Assembly (NCBI RefSeq): GCF_040807025.1
Contig: NC_090946.1
Coordinates: 80,350,641-80,414,640 of the forward strand
Reading direction: 5' to 3'
DNA: 64,000 nucleotides
Source of the DNA: Struthio camelus
Taxonomy: Eukaryota; Chordata; Aves; Struthioniformes; Struthionidae
A program made the position numbers and the translations under genes. Positions 19,544 through 30,200 of this stretch are shown here, piece after piece. Below the pieces are notes generated by a model that was given only the letters and a program-made list of their open reading frames with translations, was not told the origin of the DNA and searched no databases. Numbering within the stretch: the stretch's first letter is position 1; every line of letters begins with the position of its first letter.

Positions 19544-22454
19544 GTGAGGCGGAGAGGCCGTGGGGGGGGCGGCGGCGGGGCCCCCCCTTCTCCCTTGCCG
19601 GTGGCGGGCTAGGCGTGCTGGGGGGGCTGGGGGAGCCCCTCGAGAGGCCGTTTCTTCGGGGGGGGGGGCAGCCCCCAGAGGGGCTGCGTGGGGGGCGGAG
19701 CTGTGGGGAGCCCCCCTCGAGAGGCTGTGTCTGCTGTGGGACCCCCCCCCGAGGGGGGGGCTCCCCTCCTTGAGAGGCTACTTCTGCTATGGGATACCCC
19801 CCCACCTTCTGCCCGAGAGGCTCCTGGTGCTTGGAGGGGCTGTGGGGACCCCCCCCCGAGGGGTTGTGTGGGGTGCAGGGCTATGTTCCCCCCCCCCAAG
19901 AGGCTGTTTCAGCTGGGGGGGGGCTGGGGGCACCCCCTCCCCCTTCTCAGGGTCTGTGTGTGGCATGCAGAGCTGTGGGAATTCCCCCTTGAGAGGTTGC
20001 TCCAGTTGTGGGGACCCCCCGAGGGGCTGTGTGGGGTGGTGGGGACCCCCCCCTTGAGAGGTTGTTTCTGCTGGGTGGGTGGGGGGGGGGCTGTGAGTCC
20101 CTTCCACCCCCACCCCGGGGCGCGTGTGGGTCTGCGGGACTCTTCACGGCCACCCATAGCTGGGCTGGGGTCTGTCCCGGCCTCCCCTTGGAGCCGAGCT
20201 CCGGCCCAACAGGCGCTCGCTGCCCTTGAGGGTCCCTCTGACAAGCAGCGGGGGCTCGGGAGGATCCGAGATGTGACTTAGTCCATTCCCGTCCACTCTA
20301 CCGCTTCCCGGAAAAGAGCACAGCGGAGGGATGTGGGGTGGGAGCGGGAGGCAGAGCGTCACGTTGACGCTCAGACAGATACCGGTACAGCCCAGGATGC
20401 TCCGGGGTACACAGGTGCCTCCTGCGCCAGCTCCCCTGGGGCCTGCTGGTGTGTGCCAACGCCAAACCTCCGTCCTGAAAGCCCCGTAGGCCTGCGGGGG
20501 AAGTTGGCGATTCATTGAAACGGGCTGGAGCTCTTCCTCACTGTGTATTGATAAAGTTTTTTAATTGGCCAATGCATTTCTATTGAGTCAACGATATTCC
20601 TAACTCCAGAAAATGTGTGAAGCTTCTGGTTCAAACCTGATACTGCTCTGGCTGTGCCTGTGGTAGCTTAGAAAATAAATATTCATTTTTTGTTTTAGTT
20701 AAAAATATACTGGCTGCTTTGAAAGTATGACACTTTTTATTTGCTTCATGTGCTGTTCTACTGATGTGTGTACTTAGTATTCTGTAATCCAGAACTGAGA
20801 TAAATTTGATTTTTGTTTATTTTTATTTTATTCTGCATAGAACGTTATTTGAACATTCGTATGAATAGTCATGAATTCTAGGAAGGCTTTTTAATGGGCA
20901 GGTAAATAGCAATGTTAGAATAACTGAAGTCTAGCAATAGAGATGTCAGGTAAGTTGCTTTAACTAGGGAGATTTTAGTTTTGCCTAGCTCTGACATAAC
21001 TGAAACACTAGTTATGGGTTTGCGCTCTCCTGCGAGTATCAGCATGATCCGATCACTGAAGCTTAAAACTGGGACTCAGAAAATTCAGATTCTCGCTTCT
21101 TACTCTCCATCTATATGAAGGTTTTTCTTTTACGCTTCATTTTTCCTGCTGTTTCCTTTTCCAAATTCAAGTGGGATGAGAATTTCTGTTACTATTTAGT
21201 TACTTTTTTTACACTTACATGTAAGATTGTTTAAGGGAATATGGATTTAAAGGCCAGTGTATACCAGCAGGTGGCATAAAAAAGATGGACTTCTTTTTTA
21301 AGAAGCTTTTTTCAGCTGGATTTCCAGAGCTGCCTTCTGTTTTGAAGTGTGCATGCTGCAGTCACACTGAAATGCTTCCTAGATAACATCCTCTGCACTT
21401 TCTCTAGGCAGCTTAACAGGATTATAAGATATCTTATTTTGAAAAGTCTTCCTCCTGGTCAGATTTTTTTTTTGGTGGTGTTTATTTTCACCTGTCCAAC
21501 TGTGTGTGTGAATAGCACATCTTCTGTGGTTCAGCCAAGTTAATTTGAAGATGCGTAAAGAGTCTAGTCTCAGAAGTTCCTGTGATAAGCTCTGTTCATT
21601 CTAGAAACATCACCAGATACTCCACAGAGGACAAAGTAGGAGTAATTTTACTGTATCTAGCAATCGGTACGGTACATCCCTTTGCTTCCTTGTCTCCCTA
21701 ACCCCAAATAATACACAATTCCCAGCTCTCTTTTTAATCATTAACAGGTGGCTCACCATCATCTTGGCAGCTTTACATTTTATCTGTTAATGGACAATAA
21801 GGCACTACACTTTATAGCTGAAATGGCATTTGATTTTGTGAACAGACAAAGCAAACGTGACTGCATGAAAAACATTTCATGGACTATAAGAGTGCGTGCA
21901 GGCTGTTGTATCATCTGTGTTTTCATCTGTGTGGTGGCTCTTGGCTGAGAAACTAAATATTTATATGTAATGGAACTAGTTTAAAAAGTTGTACTATTCC
22001 TACCACCAGTTTAAAATCTGAGGAATATTTATGCCAATTACCTCTAAACTCTGTAAACAGTATGTTAGCAACGTTTCTTGAGAGTGCTGGATGTTTTCCT
22101 TTTTAAAGGGATATAGAGGCTAAGTATCCTAGTCGATGCCTTAGCTGTCTTTTTTTCCAAAAGAACACTGGTTCTAGCACACTAGCACAAACACAAAAGT
22201 TCTGTTTGTATTGGCTTTAGATAAAGTGCGCTGCGTCAGTGTGTGTGCTCTTTGTTTAACCCTGTGTCCTAGTCTGGCAAAGTTTAAATAGTTTCACTAG
22301 AAAGAAAAAGTGAGTAAGTCCTGGTTTCATCCACCTTACTTTTACATCCCTGGGAGCATCATATGGCACAACATAACCACCAGGGAAAATAGCATATTTA
22401 GATATTAAAATGATAGCAAAACAACGTCCCTTATCAGTATGCGTTCTCTTTCAG
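19544..22454 (+). other. GNPNAT1: GNPNAT1 intron 1 (inferred)
   Basis: Assigned on the inferred donor GTGAGG at 19544 and the clear acceptor at 22454. It starts in the minisatellite and becomes AT-rich after about 20,520. No other exon recognised. Confidence 0.5.
19600..20110 (+). repeat. Degenerate G/C-rich minisatellite at start of GNPNAT1 intron 1
   Basis: About seven imperfect copies of a unit built on GAGAGGCTGTTTCTGCTGGG alternate with CCCCCC/GGGGGG runs and GAGGGGCTGTGTGGGGTG blocks, at roughly 45-85 base spacing (copies near 19641, 19716, 19770, 19814, 19899, 19989, 20056). Runs of G and C on the same strand could form quadruplexes on either strand. Repeat-driven open frames appear in several frames and are not genes. 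Confidence 0.75.
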
Positions 22455-22642
22455 AACACCTGTTGCAGCCATGATGCCTGTTGCAACTGTGATGCCTGAC
22501 GACACACCAATGTTTGACCCAAATATCCTCCACGAACTTGACTGGAGTGAGAACATGGCACCGTTTTCTCCTGCTATTTCTCCTTTAGATCCAGGAGATG
22601 GCCTGGTTATGAGACCACTTTGCACAGCTGATTTAAACCGAG
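22455..22642 (+). CDS. GNPNAT1: GNPNAT1 first coding exon
   Basis: Acceptor CTTTCAG ends at 22454, leaving 16 untranslated bases before ATG 22471. Three in-frame ATGs lie at 22471, 22474 and 22492. The first has the context GCAGCCATGA (purine at -3); the third aligns with the human start ([10 protein letters not shown]). It runs to LCTADLNR plus one base of Gly; donor GTAGAA at 22643. Confidence 0.93.
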
Positions 22643-25600
22643 GTAGAATCCTGTTTAATGATCATTACGGACTAAAGCTGGGTGCTGGACTAGATAATAT
22701 ATATTCCTGAGTTATCTCCAAGTAGTTCAGAATTGCTTGTTTTATCTGATTTGGGTTATTTATTTTTATCAGTAAGGAATCTGAGCCCTTGGCATTAGAA
22801 TGATTGCTGGTATGCTAGGTGACATTCAGATTTGCGTCTACCATGTTAATAAACTTGAAACCAGTCTTAAAACTCAGATCTTAGAGGTAATCCATGGCTT
22901 CCTGTTCACCACCCTTTGAGACAGGGAGTACAGCCATTCTTACTGTTCCCTTTAATAATGTAAGCCAGCGTATTAATTTTAGTTTATGAAGATTTCTTCA
23001 GATTTGGTACTTAAAAGGTTGTTCTGAGTGTATAGCTTAATATTTGGATAATTTCAGGCTTATACTTTTCTTGCCTAAATGCATGATTTTTTTTTCTGCA
23101 CTCAAGTTGCAGTTTGCTACTGATGCGTTTGCTGGTCCTTCAGCATAGCTCAAGGCATGAGTTTGATTTTAAGATTACAGTCTAGTTCTATAATATGCAG
23201 AATGCAGCATTTTACATGCAAGCGAATTAGATGGTGCTGTGGGGCTGTTAACTCTTCAGACAGCCATCTCAGGTTGTTCAGTACTCTTGGAGCTAATTGT
23301 GTGTCTTTATACCTCACTGATTTTTTTTTTTTCCTCCTCTTTTATAACAGGCTTTTTTAAGGTTCTGGGTCAGCTGACTGAAACCGGAGTTGTAAGCCCA
23401 GAGCAGTTTATCAGTGAGTATATCATTATTTCATCTGCCATTTCCAGAGAGATTGCTGGGACCAAAAGATACTGATGCTGACAGCAAATCTACTTGGGTG
23501 TGTGACTCTTGACTGCCCGATTCCTGAGGGATTTTTTAGACTTTTAGGGCAGATTTTGGCACTCACTTTTGGATTCAGCTCCTGCTATCCCAAGGGGCAT
23601 CTTAGCTGGGGCATGCCTAAATCGTATACCTGCTTTTGAGCAGGGCATAACAGGTTAGTCAGTGATGGTTGATTGTAGATTGTTAGCATTATGAACTCGT
23701 TTCACTGGTCTGCTTGTGATGCAAGAAGACCTAGTGTAGGTACTGCCACCTTGGTTCTAGTACCTCTGTAGAGATGCTGGGGAAGGAAGGTTCTCCCGGC
23801 AGCTAAGGAAAAGGCATTCGTTTCATTTCTCCTTTTTCTGAGTTTTGTCTCTGTTTGGGTTAGTCTGACTCTGGGGCTTTCAGGTTCTGGTGTCTTGGCT
23901 GCATCTTGGCTTGTGATGCTGAATTCTTCAGTGATCTGCATTCAGCATCTGTTGCAAGTGTTAGAAGTGACTGTTTTAATGTCTGTCTGCTCCCACAGAA
24001 ACATTTGAACACATGAAGAGATCTGGAGATTACTATGTTACTGTTATAGAAGATACAAATCTTGGACAGATTGTTGCTACAGCAACGCTGGTTATAGAAC
24101 ACAAGTTCACTCACTCCTGTGCAAAGGTACGTTCTCTCACTGCAGCTGTAACGTGAAGAAAAAGATCCTGTGCCCAAACTACATCCATTTGTTATTTTTA
24201 TGGCGCTACTCTGTGACAAAGCATGTTCTACTGAGTCAGTGGCGAAGGCATTTTGGAAACATCTCTCTCCTTTGAGTGCTCAGCTAAATAGTAAAAGGAA
24301 GCTCTGGCTTTTCCTAAGAAAAAGAGCAATTTGATGCCTGTCCCGGTCTCCTCCCTCCCAGTAACTTTTGAACTAGTCAGACTTGGTTCTCATGGAGTAG
24401 ATGGCTGCGGATCTCGCTACTGTAGAGTCCCAGTCAGATGTGTGAAATGGAGCCAGAGAACGGTTGTGGCGTGACTGCACCTGCTGCTCTGGGTGCTGGA
24501 AGGGACGTGACGAATGTGGCGATCACAGGACGCGTTACTGAAGTTTACATCCGGTTAGCAGAAAATTCAAGCATGAAACACTTCATAGAGAAATAGGAAA
24601 ATTAACACAACAGTGTGCTGCTAAACTAACACTTGCCTGTATTTTCACAGAGAGGAAGGATAGAAGATGTAGTAGTAAGCGGGGAATGCAGAGGAAAGCA
24701 GCTTGGTAAACTGTGAGTATTTCACCATCTTTGCCAGTTAACACCAGACAGGCCGGGAGCCCCTTATCCACCCTGTGAACATAGCAGCTGATCAGTGCCG
24801 GCATGACCGTGGGTCATGTCTGTGCACCGACCCTCTGCAGTAGGAAGAAAGTTTGAAGCTGCAGTCCATTGAGGCAGGGGAAGATGATTAGTGGCTGTTA
24901 GTGGCTGTTGTTCCGAACGAGCCCGTCCCTTTTTGGGTGCTGGGGGTAATGTGTAGTTACTGCCCTCAGCCTGCCACCTGCCTGTCCTCTGTGCTCTGTG
25001 GAAGATGTAGTGCTCAGTTAAAGGCAGCTGTCGCCACGGGATGGCTCGCCAGAACTCTGACAGCAGGATTTTAGGATTTCTCAAGGTTAGCCTGGCAGAT
25101 CATCCCCTGCCGAGATACCTTAAAGCTTTTAGCCAAAAGGTGTCACTAGTTGGCAGAGCGCAAGCTGAGGTCCTGATCAGCAGTAGCAAAAATCGCCTCC
25201 AGGGCACTGGTCCATCCTTGTTCCTTGGGATGGGAAGCTACCCTGCGTACCGAGGGAAATTGTAGCGTGCTGTAAAACTTCAGTATTACAGGACTAAGGC
25301 TGGGGATGAGCTGCTCTGTGGTGAGCAGGCATTTGCAATGGCCTCATAACATGCTATGAAATAGGTGGATCTACCAAATGTGTTTGTGATGGGAAAATTA
25401 GCTGATACCTGAAGTGGAACGTCATTCTCTGCAGAGTGAGATTTAGGAGAAAAGCAGGATCACTAAAAGCATGTCAAGTGGTCTTTCCCGTGGAAAATTT
25501 GAATTCTGTTTCTCATAGGAATCTAAACGTCCTTAAGTTTATTTTCAAAAGTGGCTTCCACTGATAACTTTAGCTAATTAAACCTTAACTGATTCAGTGT

Positions 25601-25791
25601 TCAGATCTGTTTCCTTTAACCACAGGTTTTCTGTCTTTTCCAGATTAACATCCACCCTTACATTGCTCAGTAAGAGACTGAACTGTTACAAAATTACTCT
25701 TGAGTGTCTGCCAAAAAATGTGGCTTTCTATAAGAAGTTTGGCTATTCTGTGTCTGAAGAAAACTACATGTTTCAACGGTTCTTTAATTAA
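22471..25791 (+). CDS. GNPNAT1: Glucosamine-6-phosphate N-acetyltransferase, complete
   Basis: GNPNAT1 transfers acetyl from acetyl-CoA to glucosamine-6-phosphate, giving GlcNAc-6-phosphate for UDP-GlcNAc synthesis. Coding exons: 22471-22642 (exon begins 22455), 23351-23413, 23999-24126, 24651-24712, 25644-25791 (TAA 25789-25791). Phases join cleanly. The length is 190 residues from the first ATG (22471) or 183 from the third (22492), which matches the start of the 184-residue human protein. It is a single GNAT-fold domain. Motif A with the acetyl-CoA pyrophosphate loop (ECRGKQLGK) spans the 24651-24712 exon, and the C-terminal EENYM block is intact. It is in tandem with FERMT2 and convergent with STYX, the human arrangement. 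Confidence 0.97.
23351..23413 (+). CDS. GNPNAT1: GNPNAT1 coding exon
   Basis: Acceptor AACAG after a T-rich tract, donor GTGAGT at 23414. It encodes [20 protein letters not shown], the N-terminal helices of the GNAT fold, in full agreement with the family. Confidence 0.95.
23999..24126 (+). CDS. GNPNAT1: GNPNAT1 coding exon, central strands
   Basis: Acceptor CCCACAG, donor GTACGT at 24127. It encodes [18 protein letters not shown] through [11 protein letters not shown], covering the central beta strands. Confidence 0.96.
24651..24712 (+). CDS. GNPNAT1: GNPNAT1 coding exon with acetyl-CoA motif
   Basis: Acceptor TTTCACAG, donor GTGAGT at 24713. It encodes [20 protein letters not shown] plus two bases of Leu. 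The R-G-K-Q-L-G-K segment is the GNAT R/Q-x-x-G-x-G/A cofactor loop. Gly (GGG) precedes GluCys where I recall Asp in human. Confidence 0.95.
25644..25791 (+). CDS. GNPNAT1: GNPNAT1 last coding exon
   Basis: Acceptor TTTTCCAG. It encodes [20 protein letters not shown] through [11 protein letters not shown], then TAA at 25789-25791. The ending is FQRFFN where human has CRRFLK as I recall it. Confidence 0.96.
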
Positions 25792-27102
25792 AAACTTAGA
25801 GTCTTTTTTTTTTTTTTTTGGTAAGGACTGTTGGTGGAGGAGCTTGTGCAACAAACATTCTCTTCGTGGAAAATCTGTATAGTTCATTACTACAAATATA
25901 ACAATCCCTATAAATACTCAACATCAAATGTGTAAAACCTGCAAAAAAAACCTTACTGACATTTTAGAAGGGTTCTCTGGGGTAGGAAATGAGCTCTTAG
26001 AACTAATTTTTACTACTGTTCCGTCAAAGTGAAGCTTTTTTGTTCTAGCTGGATTACAAAAGATCTTGCTAAAGGGATGGTTTTTAACCAAAGGTATATA
26101 TTTTTATCTCAAAATTTTTTCTTGCATTGTATTTTTCTAAAGTTTCGTGCTTCTTTTCTTGGTAGCCAAAGTACAGATCATGGAATTGTGCTCCTGTCTG
26201 TACTTCACTGAAGGCAGATGTAACTTGCGTAGGGAACGCTTCTCTTGCACAGAATCAGCGATACAGAATGGGAATTTGTTCTGTTCTTTCCATGAAACCT
26301 CACTTAAGTGCTGTTGATGTTAATGATGTTAATGTACCTGAAGTTTTATAGGCACTATCTTCCAAAACTGAACTTTGGTTAGCGCCGGCAGGGGAGACCC
26401 TTACGGGCTGTGCTAAAGCTGACGCTTTGGAGTGTAAAAGGATGCATACTTAGTACTGCTGGGGCCCTGCACTTTAGCTGATAATTCTACTATGAGGTTT
26501 TTCAGGGTAGTTACTTGTTTTCTGACAGAACAAACCCATGGTTTCTGACAGGGCGAAGGTAACTGGGAAACTGGAATGTCTGACAGACCGAATATATCCC
26601 CTCTTTAGTGGGGCGCTCGCTAATATTCAACAAGAGTGTGATTTGGGATTGGCAGTTAATGCCTACGTCTGTGAAAAGGCAGTAATGCATTCGGCTTCAC
26701 TGAACACATCTGACCAACTTGCTGTACTTGAACTCCTTAGGGCCAGGCGCGTGGTGGTTTTGCTGGTAACCACTTATGCATATTGCATTGCTAACTGGCA
26801 GAGAAATCCCAGATCCTGGTCCCAAGAAATTGTTGCTGCTTTGGAGCATCCCTCTTGCTATAATGTTGGATAAATGATTTTTAGCACTTTTGCCACTGAT
26901 GGCAAGCAAATAATGTACAAAGCCCTTGTTTCAACAGTAGTGTTTTGTGTGAAGGGAGTGACAAATCCTGCATCTATGAATAGGGCATTATAAATACATG
27001 AAGGTTCGTACAGAACAGCCAGTCTTGTCTGTGAACAGTTAGGCCTTACAAAATGTTCTTTCCATTGTGGTGTGGAGAGCTACTTTAAGCTGTGGTGGTG
27101 GT

Positions 27103-27119
27103 GGGGGGGGGGGGGGGGG
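27103..27119 (+). repeat. 17-G run in the GNPNAT1 3'UTR
   Basis: GGTGGTGG continues into seventeen G bases. In the sense RNA this can form a G-quadruplex about 110 bases before the poly(A) signal. Confidence 0.8.
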
Positions 27120-27230
27120 TTCTATTTAATGTTCCTGATGGTACTCCACTCAATATAGTGTTTCCTTGGTGATGTCTATGTTTTATTTATTGATTATTTT
27201 TAAAAAAAAAAAAACCCTTTGTTTAAACTG

Positions 27231-27236
27231 AATAAA
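27231..27236 (+). terminator. Poly(A) signal of GNPNAT1
   Basis: AATAAA followed about 20-60 bases later by T/G-rich sequence (TAGTTTTTGTATTACTGTG), a good cleavage context. It is the clearest signal between the GNPNAT1 stop and 27,300. Confidence 0.65.
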
Positions 27237-27260
27237 TGAAGACTGCCAAATCTATCTAGT

Positions 27261-30200
27261 CTAGTTTTTGTATTACTGTGTTTTGCCTAGAGGTGTGAGC
27301 CTGTACCTTTCCAGAGCTGTACTGGCAGCTGCAAATACCTTTGTTTGGCTTTCCCTAGCTTGACAATAACATTCTTTCTGAGACTCCATATTGATTTTAA
27401 GCATGTGTCAGATGCTCATTTGCATCCTCACAGGTATGACTTCTGGGAGGCAAGTCTTCAAAGGATGGCCTCTGCTCTCTCCAGTTCCCACACTTGGGTG
27501 TTAGAGCCTATGTGTGGTTGCAGACACAAAACTGAGCTGGAATACCTGGCCTGCAGCCAGCCAGCCAGCCAGATAGCTGTGCCAGAAATGCCTGGGGAGC
27601 CTCCTTCTTCCCTGTGGGCACGTTGGGCAAACCCTGGTATGAGCGACCCTGATGGCAACCTTGGTTAAACTTTTCTTACTTAGGGTGAGGAGGGCCAGAA
27701 AAAAGATGGATTTTTTCCTCCTCTTTGTAAGGAGCTCAATATGGGCCTGCTCTTCTTTTTTCAGTTGTCCCTGTATTCAGGCCATCCAACTTTGCATTCA
27801 ACTGGGGAGGCTTAAGAGAGCTTACAGGTGGTGACACAAGTGCCACAGGATGGCAAGGGCCCCTCTGCTCTCCACAGCAGAGCTGTGGTTAAGCCCAGGC
27901 ACCCCATGGTGCCAGGAGGGTGTTCTCACCTGGGGAGATGCTCGGTCTCTCCCATGCGTGCTCTGCTGATAGAAGAGCCGAGTCTCTCAAGCCCCCAGAC
28001 TTGAACTATTTATTATATAAATCAGCTACTAATTTATGCAGGCCCAGATTGACTGAGGTGGATTTTCTTGCCTCTCAGTTTTAATCAAAGTTGAATTTCC
28101 ACTAATTTTAAATGGATTATCTGAATTCCACGATACCTACACCATCTAAGCAGCTCCAGGTCCCTCATTATGAGTTAATGACAAGATCAGTATATGTGAT
28201 GAGCAGGTAGGTGATTGTATACCCAGTTGAGATCACTGTAAAACAAATGAATTAGCTTGAAAGCTTCAGTTTGTGGCTGCATGACAATGCCTTTGCTGGG
28301 AGGACTCCAACTCATCACCATCCCTTTAGCTTTGAAAAGCTCTTTGTGACAGAGGTGACATGCTCAACCTTGGTAAACTACCACTACCAAAACAGCTGCA
28401 GTTACAGAAGCTTATGCTTAGCCGGAAAAGGTGCTGTCATACCTGGTTCACTGTTAGACTGTCACAACGTCCTCTTCTAGAGAGAGAAAAGTTGGATTAA
28501 GCATACAATCTTCCACATGAGGAAAGTTTGAGATGTTTGTGACTGTGAGCTGTAGGGTAGAAATTGGCCTGTTGTGCCCAAAGGCCTTGGAAGAGTGTTA
28601 GCCAGCCAAAGGCCTAAACACTGCCACCTTTGGAGGCATGGGAAGGTCTCTGCAAAGTGCAGTCAAATGCAGTAGAGCTGATACTACCCAAACTGGTAAC
28701 ATACGCATGCCACAGTGGTTTTAGGCATGCCACAGCCAGCTGAGAGAACACCTAGTACTCAAGTACCTGTATTTTAAACTCTCAGTTCACAGGAACTAGA
28801 AGAACGCCACAAAAAGGAAACATTAACAGGTGGTAGTAAAATACATCAGGCATCTCCTAAACTTGGGGGCAGCAGAGGGGAATGAAATAAGCAGGGCTCC
28901 TGAGTGCATGGGGCTGTTTCCTCAAAAGATAAAAGCACTGAGCAGCCCTGTAAAAAAAATACCTGGGTCAGAAACTGTAGTCTTTAATCCCCTTATGTAG
29001 CATGTCAGTTAAAACCCTTACTCCTTAATGGCTAGTCATATACACCTCACTTACTTACGTAAAAAAATCTTACAAGGTGAACAGCCTCATGCTAACCCTC
29101 TGCCTGTGTGCTGGGGGGGAGGGCAGGGCACATCAGGATTGGGTGCTCTCCCAAATCACAAGGTTAACATGCTCCAGAATTTGCATTTGGGGGGGGGGGG
29201 GGGGCCCAAACCCAGCCCTTTCAGCTCCTTGGTTCTGTCTCACTTCCCAGGTGAGGGCTGAAGAAGCCCTGTTAGTTATCCACAGTAGACTTGGCTCAAC
29301 AGGAAAGAACAAGGCCCACCCAGAGAACACCACACCAGGGGAGCATGTCAGAAATCTATCAGCGAGATGCCTTTGAGCTTCTCCAGAGGTTTAACCTTAC
29401 CTCCTCCTCAGGAGGTCAGTTCTTGGCTAACAGCTCCCCACACCACATAAGGAGATGTTATCCCCAGCTCCCTTACTCTGTCTCTCTCAAGTAGGAAAAG
29501 AAACTTTTGCACTTAACAGAGCTGTGGAGCCCCAAAGATTTGGGTACTGCAGCTTTGTGCCTGAATCTGAGGCAGGATTAGCAATATCCTTATCCCGCAG
29601 AGAGGGATAGTTGCTACCAATTTTCACCTCTGGTTTTTCCTCAGGAGCTTCAGAAAGCACATCGTAATTGAAATACCTACTAGAAACACGCGAAGACAGA
29701 AGAGCTCAAAAAACTTTTAAATAAAAGGCTTAATAGTAGCATGCATGACGAAACCTAATCTCAGAATCCCTCAGGATCAGAGAGGCTGTGATCTGCAAGG
29801 CAGGCAGGCAGGCTAGAATGACTCAAGGCAGCATTAGTAGGGGGTCATGGAATGAAAAAAAAAAAAAATAGATTGGTGGGAAAGCCTTAGTCATGAAGCT
29901 TGCCAGTTTGTGAAACAGTCTCCCCAGGGAAGCACCAGAACCCTAGCGAGTTAACAGAACCAGACTATGCGTGAACAAGCCTCTTTAGCAGGGGCTAGTT
30001 AGATGAATCAATAGGGTTGGTCCATCTGTGTTTCATCTCTACCATTTCTCAAGGGACCACAGGAGGGGCTGAAATTGGAAGCAATTTTACACTGAAGTTC
30101 TGGTTCCCATCCTTGTTTCATCAGAAGCTTGTAGCTGGCAGGATTTGGTTAGCCACACAACAGACATGGACAACCCCACATCGCATGAGTAAGTAGCCAT

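Larger units (their letters stand above)
18650..19620. promoter_or_regulatory. GNPNAT1: CpG-island promoter of GNPNAT1
   Basis: Extremely CpG-dense sequence just upstream of GNPNAT1. It has GC boxes (for example about 19098-19106), a CCAAT box at 19155-19159, an inverted CCAAT (ATTGG) at 19269-19273 and no TATA box. GNPNAT1 coding begins in an exon with its own acceptor at 22454, so an untranslated first exon must lie upstream, most likely at about 19,350-19,543. A good donor, GTGAGG, starts at 19544. The YY1-type motif in the opposite orientation at 19067-19077 suggests divergent transcription. The exact start site is inferred. Confidence 0.75.
22643..25643 (+). other. GNPNAT1: GNPNAT1 introns between coding exons
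   Basis: Four introns at 22643-23350, 23414-23998, 24127-24650 and 24713-25643. All have GT/AG ends and none holds a recognisable extra exon or RNA gene. A 10-base unit (AGTGGCTGTT) is tandemly repeated near 24890-24910. Confidence 0.6.
25792..27260 (+). other. GNPNAT1: GNPNAT1 3'UTR
   Basis: Runs from the stop to just beyond AATAAA at 27231-27236. It contains a T run, GTGGTGGTGG leading into a 17-G run (27103-27119), and a 111-codon open frame at 26538-26873 with no recognised family. The end point is inferred. Confidence 0.7.

Noticed and set aside
19076-20281. Several overlapping 100-200-codon frames on both strands of the GNPNAT1 CpG island and minisatellite
   Set aside because: Open in several frames on both strands at once, which is what a G/C repeat does; composition is low complexity.
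26538-26873. 111-codon open frame after the GNPNAT1 stop
   Set aside because: Lies in the 3'UTR and has no recognised domain; probably chance. An independent small gene would need ribosome profiling support.
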